Assembly (NCBI GenBank): GCA_005879655.1
Contig: VBJK01000093.1
Location: 1 to 29,451 of the forward strand
Reading direction: 5' to 3'
Source of the DNA: Chloroflexota bacterium
GTDB taxonomy: Bacteria; Chloroflexota; Ktedonobacteria; Ktedonobacterales; Ktedonobacteraceae
DNA length: 29,451 bases
The notes below the pieces were generated by a model, which was not told the origin of the DNA, did no database searches, and saw nothing but the letters and a program-made list of their open reading frames with translations. Within the stretch, counting starts at the first letter, position 1. Each line of letters opens with the position of its first letter. Shown piece by piece: positions 23,123 to 29,451 of this stretch. A program made the translations under genes and the position numbers.

Positions 23123-24523
23123 CTAAAAGACTCGTCCCTGCATATCTGCGGGAATAGGCACATTCAGGTGACGCAAAATAGTGGGGGCAATATCCATCAA
23201 CTGAAGTCCCGTCAGTTCACGCCCGCCTGGACCTTCATGCACGTCAGGATCACGCCTGATGACGATGCCAAACTGGGCATGATTACAATCGTCGGGACCT
23301 GTATCATTCTCAAAGGTATAGATCGCATCATAGCCAACGCTACCAACAGAGCGCCAGTATAAGTCACCGAAGTAGACAAGCAAATCAGGCGGGAAACCGT
23401 TCCATTGCTGATAGATCTCCTGCGGCTTAAAGACAGTAGTCCCTATATGGTTGCCTTGGGGATCAACGATGGCCTCAAGCTTCGCTTTGAGTTCATCACG
23501 CAAAGCCTCAACCTCGCAAGGTTTCACGATGCCTTGCGGCTCCCGTCCCTCGATATTGAGGAAGATACGGGCATAGTAGCCACCATCTCCCCACACCTTC
23601 GTCCTACGCCAGTCAATCTCGCACTTGTTGATAGCGGTACGCTGCTTGGGATACGACTTCAGTGTCAGATATCCCTCTTTGATTAGCCATTCATTCACAC
23701 AAATACCGCCATTCATCTTTTTTGCACCATGGTCAGATACGATAAAGACCGTTGTATTATCATCCAGCAAATCTAATATCTGGCCGATCTCGTGGTCAAT
23801 ATAGCGGTAATAATCGCGAATGCTTGTGTTATAAATGGGATGTACCTCGTGTTTGTGATGCGTAGGATCATGGTATTTCCACAATCCGTGGTGAATACGA
23901 TCAGTCCCCATCTCTACAAACATAAAGAAGTCCCAATTTCTTTCCACAATCCACTTTTTTACTAAACTAAAACGCCGTTCCGTCATCACATGAATCTGGC
24001 GCAACAGGAAATCTTTGTCATCGGTACGAAAATGCGGAACATCAACCAGGTATTCCCCAACTGCCTGCTCGATCTCCTGCATAGCAGCAGCAGGATAGGT
24101 ATAGGGACGTTCACGATTTGTGGTTGAAGGTGTCAGGAAACAGCCAACCTGAATACCGTTCACTGGCTTTGGTGGATATGTTTGCGGAACACCAATCGTA
24201 ATCACCTTTTTGCCAGCACGCGATACGATATCCCAGACACGGTCGGTTTTTACCGCGTTAGCATTAGCGAGCACACTTTTCTCATATGAGTAATCAGCGC
24301 GATTACGGAAGCCATAAAAGCCCAGCGTACCAGGATCTTTGCTGGACATCATCGAACTCCAGGCAGGCACTGTAATAGCAGGAATACAGCTCTCCAGTTT
24401 TCCCCAGACGCCACCATGCATAACGCGCTTGAAATTTGGCAATTCATCCCTCCACTGCTCAAAAATAAGCTCAGGTGGGGCACAATCTAAACCGATAACG
24501 AGCACTTTTTTGCGTTGATCCAT
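23123..24523 (-). CDS. Alkaline phosphatase superfamily phosphodiesterase/nucleotide pyrophosphatase-like protein
   Basis: The 466-residue protein belongs to the type I phosphodiesterase/nucleotide pyrophosphatase branch of the alkaline phosphatase superfamily. It shows the first metal aspartate in [10 protein letters not shown] (D13), the nucleophilic threonine in AITVPAWSS (T51), [13 protein letters not shown] and [13 protein letters not shown] with further metal ligands, and a late NHAQFG histidine. There is no signal peptide, so it should act in the cytoplasm. It heads the operon with cysC and sat (111 bp before cysC). A role in handling adenylyl sulfate or PAP is possible from context but not shown; a different phospho- or sulfo-ester substrate is equally possible. 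The start follows GAGAGG. Confidence 0.85.
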   Translation of the reverse strand: MDQRKKVLVIGLDCAPPELIFEQWRDELPNFKRVMHGGVWGKLESCIPAITVPAWSSMMSSKDPGTLGFYGFRNRADYSYEKSVLANANAVKTDRVWDIVSRAGKKVITIGVPQTYPPKPVNGIQVGCFLTPSTTNRERPYTYPAAAMQEIEQAVGEYLVDVPHFRTDDKDFLLRQIHVMTERRFSLVKKWIVERNWDFFMFVEMGTDRIHHGLWKYHDPTHHKHEVHPIYNTSIRDYYRYIDHEIGQILDLLDDNTTVFIVSDHGAKKMNGGICVNEWLIKEGYLTLKSYPKQRTAINKCEIDWRRTKVWGDGGYYARIFLNIEGREPQGIVKPCEVEALRDELKAKLEAIVDPQGNHIGTTVFKPQEIYQQWNGFPPDLLVYFGDLYWRSVGSVGYDAIYTFENDTGPDDCNHAQFGIVIRRDPDVHEGPGGRELTGLQLMDIAPTILRHLNVPIPADMQGRVF

Positions 24524-24868
24524 GAAAACAAACCTCTCTCAACCTTCTTTATTATATTATGATGAACTACAAGAAATAAATACAAAATAAGCAAATATGT
24601 CTCATGTTGTATGTTAATTTTAATCAATAGCCTACTCACTATTAAGCGTAGCACTCGCACCTAACGAAAATGGTTAGGAATAAGTAGAGATGCAGTGGTG
24701 AAAACTTCGGTTCCGTAGTGGAATAACAGCTATGACCCTTAGAGTTGACATAGATAATGTAACATGCTTCACAGCCTCCCCTCCAAAAAGTGATAGAGTA
24801 AGTGGCAATGTTACACAATCCACGTCTGTAGACAGGCGTGCCGCGCAAAACACCACGAGGAGTAAAAC
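24524..24868. other. Divergent promoter region between the sulfate operon and ino1
   Basis: No gene is evident. TATAAT on the minus strand (24551-24556) could be the -10 of the phosphodiesterase operon. On the plus side TTGACA (24745-24750) lacks a good -10 at the usual distance. TGTAACAT (24758-24765) and ATGTTACA (24808-24815) form an inverted pair 42 bases apart, resembling the half-sites of the palindrome at 12633-12648. Confidence 0.4.
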
Positions 24869-26035
24869 ATGACCACAAACAACAAAGTACGCGTGGCAGT
24901 CATTGGTGCAGGTAACTGTACCAGTTCACTCGTACAAGGCGTTCAATATTACCGCAATGCGCAACCCGACGATTTCGTGCCAGGGTTGATGCATGTCAAT
25001 CTTGGAGGGTATCACATCAGCGATATCGAATTTTCGGCAGCATTCGATATAGATAGTGATAAAGTTGGCAAAGATCTGAGCGAAGCCATTTTTGCTGGCC
25101 AAAATAATACCTATCGCTTTGCAGATGTTCCGAAACTCAATGCGAAGGTCTATCGCGGCATGACTCACGATGGGCTAGGAAAATACCTCTCGCGCGTCAT
25201 TACCAAAGCTCCTGGAGCCACGGATGACATTATTAAAATTCTGCACGATACGGGCACGGATGTCGTCGTGAACTTCCTGCCGGTCGGTGCGGAGACCGCG
25301 ACAAAATGGTACGTTGAGCAGATTCTGCAAGCCAAAGTAGGCTTTGTGAACTGCATTCCCGTCTTCATTGGGCGCGAACCATATTGGCAGGCACGTTTCA
25401 AAGAGGCAAACTTGCCGATGATTGGCGATGATGTTAAGAGCCAGGTGGGGGCAACCATCGTTCACCGCATGCTCACACGACTCTTTCGTGAGCGCGGTGT
25501 GAAGTTGGAACGCACCATGCAATTGAACGTTGGTGGCAATACTGACTTCTTCAACATGCTAGAGCGAGATCGCCTGGAATCGAAGAAGGTCAGTAAAACC
25601 AACGCTGTCACCAGCCAGCTTGACTATGAAATAGATGCCGACAACGTACACATTGGCCCCTCCGATTATGTTGCTTGGCTAACGGACCGCAAATGGGCCT
25701 ATATCCGCTTGGAAGGGCGTACTTTCGGCGATGTTCCACTCAATGTGGAACTCAAACTCGAAGTATGGGACTCCCCCAACTCAGCGGGAGTGGTCATCGA
25801 TGCCGTACGCATGATTAAGCTCGCCCTCAATCGTGGCCTGAGTGGGACACTAGAAGGACCGAGCGCATACTTAATGAAATCGCCCGCAGTCCAATATCCC
25901 GATGATGTTGCTCATGACATGACAGAAGCATTCATCAGGCAAGAATCATTCTCCACTGCGTCTGCTCCCAGCGCTTCTGATGATCAGGGAAGCGCTCCAG
26001 AGCAGGCTAATGGATACATAGTCAAAACTGAGTAG
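24869..26035 (+). CDS. ino1: Inositol-3-phosphate synthase
   Basis: Ino1 converts glucose 6-phosphate to myo-inositol 3-phosphate in an NAD-dependent reaction, the first step towards inositol lipids and inositol-based thiols. The 388-residue protein is the short prokaryotic type: NAD-binding [51 protein letters not shown], the [17 protein letters not shown] active-site segment and [12 protein letters not shown]. The C-terminal 30 or so residues (Ser/Ala/Gln-rich) are an extra low-complexity tail. GAGGAG lies six bases before the ATG. The gene is monocistronic and converges with csrA. A pair of GTAACA half-sites lies upstream. Confidence 0.95.
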   Translation: MTTNNKVRVAVIGAGNCTSSLVQGVQYYRNAQPDDFVPGLMHVNLGGYHISDIEFSAAFDIDSDKVGKDLSEAIFAGQNNTYRFADVPKLNAKVYRGMTHDGLGKYLSRVITKAPGATDDIIKILHDTGTDVVVNFLPVGAETATKWYVEQILQAKVGFVNCIPVFIGREPYWQARFKEANLPMIGDDVKSQVGATIVHRMLTRLFRERGVKLERTMQLNVGGNTDFFNMLERDRLESKKVSKTNAVTSQLDYEIDADNVHIGPSDYVAWLTDRKWAYIRLEGRTFGDVPLNVELKLEVWDSPNSAGVVIDAVRMIKLALNRGLSGTLEGPSAYLMKSPAVQYPDDVAHDMTEAFIRQESFSTASAPSASDDQGSAPEQANGYIVKTE

Positions 26036-26052
26036 CTAGTGGTACATAAAGC

Positions 26053-26092
26053 GTATGCACTACCATATGCAGCACGTTATGAGAGTGCATAC
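26053..26092. terminator. Possible hairpin after ino1
   Basis: GTATGCACT (26053-26061) and AGTGCATAC (26084-26092) are perfect inverted copies separated by 22 bases, in the short gap between the convergent ino1 and csrA genes. The loop is long and there is no T run, so the terminator role is tentative. Confidence 0.4.
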
Positions 26093-26102
26093 ACCAATTA
26101 CC

Positions 26103-26297
26103 TTAGTGCTGTTGTACTGGAGTGTTTGGTTCAGGTGTGTCACGTGTTGTACGCAGTAATTCCTCGCGTACAATCGTCACGTCAGGGGGGGCGCTAATGC
26201 CAATTTTAACACGCTCACCCTCGACAGCCAACACTGAAATGTTAATTACCCCAGCAAGCACTATACTTTCACCAACTTTTCGTCGCAATACAAGCAT
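26103..26297 (-). CDS. csrA: Carbon storage regulator CsrA
   Basis: CsrA is a small dimeric RNA-binding protein that recognises GGA motifs in mRNA leaders and usually blocks translation. The sequence MLVLRRKVGESIVL, with VEGERVKIGISAPPDVTIVREE, is the canonical family core; the last 15 residues are an extra tail. At 64 residues it has the usual length. GAAGGGAG lies five bases before the ATG and itself contains GGA; another GGA lies further upstream next to a small hairpin (26351-26363), so self-control is possible. No FliW gene is in the window. The sigma factor gene lies upstream on the same strand, about 480 bp away. Confidence 0.93.
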   Translation of the reverse strand: MLVLRRKVGESIVLAGVINISVLAVEGERVKIGISAPPDVTIVREELLRTTRDTPEPNTPVQQH

Positions 26298-26775
26298 GCG
26301 AAGCTCCCTTCACCAGAAGCACATTCTCAGCGTCCCTGCGCTGCGACAAACGCCCAGAGGGCGCTTCTTTCAGCGTGACCGCATAAGTAAATCGCTTAAG
26401 TAAATCGGTTCTGTCCACTAAATTCACTCTCGTTACCTTGCACAGACACTATTCGCGTACCGAAAAGGATACGATCTACAAACAACTGCTTACTAATAAC
26501 TCATGCAAAGGGCTTTCCTTTGTATTTTCTTAGCAAGCTTCCCTACTATCAAGAGTATATGGTCTCCCGCGCTAATCTGCATACACAGACATTCGACCTC
26601 GCGTAGCACCGCCTACCTGTTATCAGAGTACCTCCCTGCTGTACTCGCCAGAAGAAGGTGCATATCAACCATGATCTGCTTTTTTTTCTAGTCCCTCCAA
26701 TCCCATGACGGGTGTATTGGTACCTCTGGTAACGAATAGGAGACCATTATACTACCACACTACAACTACAAAGCA
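26298..26775 (-). other. Gap between the sigma factor and csrA genes
   Basis: No convincing gene is seen on either strand. The part nearest csrA can form a short stem CGCCC-AGA-GGGCG (26351-26363) and would be the csrA leader. The remainder is AT-rich and has no clear terminator or promoter that I can support. The open frame at 26503-26691 has no ribosome binding site and an unnatural composition. Confidence 0.3.
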
Positions 26776-27648
26776 CTATGACACTCGCTGCCTACTACTA
26801 ACACTACTACTAGCAATAGCTTTTCGCTGTTCAGTATTCTTACTATCTTTCAGCTTGCGAGCATCACTTGTCTTTGTATCATCATTTTGATAGGAATGTA
26901 AAGACCCCCGTAAGCGCATGATCGCTTGCATATGCAATTGACAGACACGAGATTCAGACACTCCGATAGTTTTACTGATCTCTTTCATCGTTAGTTCCTC
27001 TTTGTAGTATAAAGAGAGCAACAACTTCTCCCGTTCTGGCAAATGCTCAATTGCTCTTGTCAGGGCCATCACTAGTTCTCCATGTGCTACCTGCTCTGCT
27101 GGTTCTAGTGCTCCTTCATCCTCCAAAAGATCACTGAGCGCAGTCAATTCGTCTTCTTGCACTAATGAACCAAGCGGTGCATCCAACGATAAGATAGTAG
27201 CGCTCATCTCAAGAAGCATCTGGCGATAACGCTCTGGCGTCACAGCAAGCGCGGTCGCTGCTTCATCCTCGGTCGCGGGCCGCCCCAGACGTTGCTCTAA
27301 TTCTGCCAGCATACTCTCGATCTGCCGTATATGAGAAACTGCCGAACGCGGTAGCCAATTAAGTTGCCTGATCTGATCAATGACTGCTCCCCGTATGCGA
27401 GGGGTGGCAAAGGCTTCAAAGCGCACTCCTCTTGAGAGATCAAAGCGATCGATTGCATTAATTAATCCTATCATGCCATAGCTAATCAGGTCCTCTGCAT
27501 CCAGAAGACTTGTCGGTGGTATTCCCAATCTCCCTACGACGAAGCGTACTAGTGGCGTATACGCGGTAATTAGTTGGTTGCGTAATTCATGACTCCTGGT
27601 CTTTATAAACGCCATCCAGACATCATTTATCATTACTGATACCCCCAT
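26776..27648 (-). CDS. RNA polymerase sigma factor of the FliA/WhiG type
   Basis: This 290-residue sigma-70 family protein has the four-region layout of FliA/WhiG factors without region 1. Region 2 reads YTPLVRFVVGRL, LLDAEDLISYGMIGLINAIDRFD and FEAFATPRIRGAVIDQIRQLNWLPRS, which is diagnostic. A region 3 follows (LAELEQRLGRPATEDEAATAL), then region 4 with the helix-turn-helix TMKEISKTIGVSESRVCQLHMQAIMRLR. A Ser/Lys-rich tail of about 35 residues extends past region 4. The start at 27648 follows AAAGGAG at six bases; the extension to 27708 lacks such a site. In motile bacteria this family drives flagellar genes, in Streptomyces spore formation. No flagellar gene is in the window, so the regulon is open. 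Confidence 0.92.
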   Translation of the reverse strand: MGVSVMINDVWMAFIKTRSHELRNQLITAYTPLVRFVVGRLGIPPTSLLDAEDLISYGMIGLINAIDRFDLSRGVRFEAFATPRIRGAVIDQIRQLNWLPRSAVSHIRQIESMLAELEQRLGRPATEDEAATALAVTPERYRQMLLEMSATILSLDAPLGSLVQEDELTALSDLLEDEGALEPAEQVAHGELVMALTRAIEHLPEREKLLLSLYYKEELTMKEISKTIGVSESRVCQLHMQAIMRLRGSLHSYQNDDTKTSDARKLKDSKNTEQRKAIASSSVSSRQRVS

Positions 27649-27846
27649 ACTCCACTCCTTTCTGCGTACAACTCCAAGCCCATACGAACTTTCCCTTCTT
27701 AGTCTCATGAGCAGAGTGTAGTGGGTCTGCTTATTTATTCATATTGACCAAGGTCCTTCTTCCAACTATGCAAAGGTCCTGAAAGCAGGGCATCCTTTAT
27801 TATGGGTGCTGCTATTGTTTCTGCTTGCCCCGGTCGATAAAGGAAG

Positions 27847-27966
27847 CTAGTGCAAAAACAAAAGAGCTGATAGGGATTGGGGTCCAGGGAGCGAAGCCAC
27901 CCTGGCGGGGTTTGGGGTGTCCCCAAATGCTTCCATTCCCGAAAAAGTTTTGGGATTATGCACTAG
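27847..27966. repeat. CTAGTGCA-bounded repeat element, copy 2 (MITE-like)
   Basis: A 120-bp element begins CTAGTGCA (27847-27854) and ends TGCACTAG (27959-27966). It holds one GGGTCCAGGGAGCGAAGCC module, against two in the copy at 6152-6351, and shares the left-end CTAGTGCAnAAnCAAnAGAG and right-end TTGGGATTATGCACTAG sequences. It ends 22 bases before the small gene at 27989. The gap from 27649 to 27846 shows no gene. Confidence 0.7.
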
Positions 27967-27988
27967 AAACAACTAGAGAAGAGGAAGA

Positions 27989-28285
27989 ATGCCTATGAAA
28001 AATACTTCACAGCCTTTCATGGGGGAGTATCACGAACGCGCTGTCCCATCTGTTGGGGCTGAGCTATCCTGCACACAAACTACCCATGAACAAACACAGT
28101 TAGCTCTCTTGCTAGAAGCTAACTTCTCACGCGATGAGGCGACGAAACTGCTTGTGTTGCGCGAAAATTTGCATGAGAATAGTGAGATGCGCCAACGCAT
28201 GGAAAATGACTACCGTATGCATTTTGTACGCTGGCTCTATGAACACGGCGAATTGAGCGACTTTAGCCTTGCCAAAAATCAATAA
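27989..28285 (+). CDS. Small hypothetical protein
   Basis: A 98-codon frame begins after AGAAGAGGAAG; ATG at 27989 or at 27995 could both be used. The product is hydrophilic and acidic to neutral, with a probable helical core (LALLLEANFSRDEATKLLVLRENLHENSEMRQRMENDYRM cut across residues about 47-86) and no membrane segment or signal peptide. I do not recognise a family. It lies directly behind the CTAGTGCA element, which may carry its promoter, and ahead of the tRNA-Ser pair. Composition and ribosome binding site make it likely to be real. Confidence 0.65.
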   Translation: MPMKNTSQPFMGEYHERAVPSVGAELSCTQTTHEQTQLALLLEANFSRDEATKLLVLRENLHENSEMRQRMENDYRMHFVRWLYEHGELSDFSLAKNQ

Positions 28286-28294
28286 AATTGGTGC

Positions 28295-28323
28295 TTGTCA
28301 TGCTATGCAAGTTATGTTATACT
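28295..28323 (+). promoter_or_regulatory. Promoter of the tRNA-Ser pair
   Basis: TTGTCA (28295-28300), a 17-base spacer and TATACT (28318-28323) match the consensus promoter at five of six positions in each hexamer. The first tRNA begins eight bases further on, so the transcript starts at or just before the mature 5' end. Confidence 0.75.
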
Positions 28324-28330
28324 CCTCTGC

Positions 28331-28415
28331 GGAGAGATGTCAGAGTGGTCGATTGAGCCGCTCTCGAAAAGCGGTAAGGTTAACGCCTTCGTGGGTTCAA
28401 ATCCCACTCTCTCCG
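28331..28415 (+). tRNA. tRNA-Ser(CGA)
   Basis: An 85-base class II tRNA: acceptor stem GGAGAGA/TCTCTCC with discriminator G, anticodon arm CCGCT-CTCGAAA-AGCGG giving anticodon CGA (serine codon UCG), a long variable arm and the T arm GTGGG-TTCAAAT-CCCAC. CCA is not encoded. The long variable arm confirms serine rather than a short-arm tRNA. Confidence 0.95.
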
Positions 28416-28422
28416 CTCAACT

Positions 28423-28508
28423 GGAGGAGTCTCATAGTGGTCTAGTGAGCACGACTGGAAATCGTGTAGGGTGCATAGCTCTCGTGGGTTCGAATCCCAC
28501 CTCCTCCG
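28423..28508 (+). tRNA. tRNA-Ser(GGA)
   Basis: An 86-base class II tRNA seven bases after the first: acceptor stem GGAGGAG/CTCCTCC with discriminator G, anticodon arm CACGA-CTGGAAA-TCGTG giving anticodon GGA (serine codons UCC/UCU), a long variable arm and T arm GTGGG-TTCGAAT-CCCAC. CCA is not encoded. It is probably co-transcribed with the preceding tRNA-Ser. Confidence 0.95.
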
Positions 28509-28545
28509 CCCTTCCTAACCCCTTCCCACCACCATCTTGCTTCCC

Positions 28546-28664
28546 GATGGTAGTCGCGCAATTTATTGCGCCAGGACCACAAACAACGAAGAGCTGGCAG
28601 AATAAATTGTGCGGCTACGGATGTCTTTGGCGAGCACAGCACAGTTTATTGCGCAACTACCATC
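28546..28664. repeat. REP-like repeat cluster D (three units)
   Basis: One forward unit (GTAGTCGCGCAATTTATTGC, from 28550) and two inverted units (28596-28618 and 28639-28660) lie after the tRNA pair. The block is framed by GATGGTAGT and ACTACCATC, so like cluster A it can fold as one hairpin. It may end the tRNA transcript, since no T-rich terminator is seen after the tRNAs. Confidence 0.85.
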
Positions 28665-28763
28665 TTTTCACGTACAGTTGACTGCGTAATCCTGCTTAAT
28701 AAGATGATCTATGCAGACAATCAATGCGTAATACAGAGCAAGTACATGGAATGGAGACACGGC

Positions 28764-29451
28764 ATGACTTGCCAGGATTTTGAAGAACTTTTAGGTGCCT
28801 ACGCGCTTAATGCGGCTACCTTAGAGGAACAGCGGGCTGTAGAGCAACATCTGACCCACTGTTCCCATTGTACCCAACTCTTGCGCGACCTCCAAGGCGT
28901 AGTGGACCTTTTGCCTTTAGCTCTCCCAATGCAGGAACCGTCTCCTGCGCTCAAAGGACGTATTTTCTCGTCAATTACTGCTCAACCACAGCAATTACCG
29001 CAGAGAACTTCAGGCAGTCAAGGGCGACCGCGTGTAGCTCTCTCCTCCCGCTGGCACCTGCTGAGCAGTCGTCTAATATTTTCTGTTATAGTGGTCTTGC
29101 TTGTTGCCTTATTAGGTGGCGCTATTATCTGGAACCTGACATTACAACAGCAGGTCATCCAACTTTCGGCCAGGGCTGAGCATACCAGGATTTATACCCT
29201 GCAAGGAACAGCTTTAGCCCCCAGAGTCAGTGGACAATTGATTTATTTAGCGGATCACCATCTCACGATCCTTGTAATCTACGGTCTACCCCCGCTCGTT
29301 GGACATCAGATCTATGAGGGCTGGCTCATCCATGGCAACGAGCTAGTGAGCTTAGGACGCCTGGCTCTCAACGCACATCTGGCGACTACTAATAGCAACC
29401 GTACAATTGATGGCTATACAACTGCGGCGGTGAGCCGAGAACCCGATGCTC
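28764..29451 (+). CDS. Anti-sigma factor with zinc-binding N-terminus (cut by the window edge)
   Basis: The frame stays open to the window edge (229 codons visible). The N-terminus has the zinc-binding anti-sigma (ZAS/zf-HC2) motif H29-x3-C33-x2-C36 in QHLTHCSHC, which binds an ECF sigma factor in the cytoplasm. A single membrane helix follows (FSVIVVLLVALLGGAIIW), then an extracellular RskA-type C-terminal domain (VYGLPP-like IYGLPPLVGHQIYEGWLI). The ATG at 28764 follows GGAG; an in-frame ATG at 28746 is possible but has a weaker site. The partner ECF sigma gene is usually just upstream; here the upstream neighbours are tRNAs and a repeat cluster, so the partner must lie elsewhere. Confidence 0.85.
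   Translation, partial: MTCQDFEELLGAYALNAATLEEQRAVEQHLTHCSHCTQLLRDLQGVVDLLPLALPMQEPSPALKGRIFSSITAQPQQLPQRTSGSQGRPRVALSSRWHLLSSRLIFSVIVVLLVALLGGAIIWNLTLQQQVIQLSARAEHTRIYTLQGTALAPRVSGQLIYLADHHLTILVIYGLPPLVGHQIYEGWLIHGNELVSLGRLALNAHLATTNSNRTIDGYTTAAVSREPDA

Noticed and set aside
26503..26691. 62-codon open frame between the sigma factor and csrA
   Set aside because: No ribosome binding site and an unnatural composition.
28295..28681. 128-codon open frame on the plus strand
   Set aside because: It runs across both tRNA-Ser genes and repeat cluster D.

Overview
The window looks like a chromosomal segment of a bacterium with Gram-positive-style gene control: a T-box leader, strong AGGAGG-type ribosome binding sites and TTGACA/TATAAT-type promoters. 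The gene set is a bacterial myo-inositol-1-phosphate synthase, TgpA-like and DUF4012 membrane proteins, a FliA/WhiG-type sigma factor with CsrA, heptose-7-phosphate genes, a CHAT–Clp fusion and abundant small intergenic repeats. It suggests Chloroflexota, most likely class Ktedonobacteria. That placement is inference from gene content, not a computed phylogeny. I see no phage, plasmid, CRISPR array, rRNA or transposase gene.

Layout. 1-2643: valS on the minus strand, read in two frames, behind a complete T-box leader and promoter. 2904-4682: hutU (urocanase) with its own promoter. 4859-6079: a GlsB/YeaQ-type membrane protein and a histidine-phosphatase-like protein. 6152-6351: a repeat element bounded by inverted CTAGTGCA ends. 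6418-8964: a TgpA-like transglutaminase membrane protein. 9055-12593: a CHAT domain fused to a ClpA/ClpC-type double AAA+ unfoldase, broken by a frameshift. 12719-14821: a DUF4012 protein. 14840-15010: tandem and inverted repeats. 15229-16635: a Y-family polymerase-like protein without catalytic carboxylates. 17103-17984: a degenerate GGDEF plus MshEN-like protein. 18231-19151: an NDP-sugar epimerase. 19345-21020: overlapping hddA-gmhA. 21196-24523: a phosphodiesterase-cysC-sat operon. 24869-26035: ino1. 26103-27648: csrA and the sigma factor. 27847-27966: a second CTAGTGCA element, followed by a small ORFan. 28331-28508: two tRNA-Ser genes. 28764-end: an anti-sigma factor cut by the window edge.

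How the genes may work together. Heptose phosphate formation (gmhA, hddA), a nearby convergent epimerase and sulfate activation to PAPS (sat, cysC) could all feed cell-surface glycans; this is inferred from proximity and pathway knowledge. CsrA, the alternative sigma factor and the anti-sigma factor form a regulatory cluster at the right end.

The features most worth a second look are these. (1) Three genes (valS, the histidine phosphatase and the CHAT–Clp gene) each seem to lack an internal conserved block of roughly 60 nt. This could be an assembly artefact or true decay, and should be settled before any gene is called a pseudogene. (2) The CHAT–Clp fusion has lost the protease dyad. (3) A family of 13 GCGCAAT-TTGCGC repeat units lies at four intergenic loci. 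(4) Two copies of a CTAGTGCA-bounded element are present.
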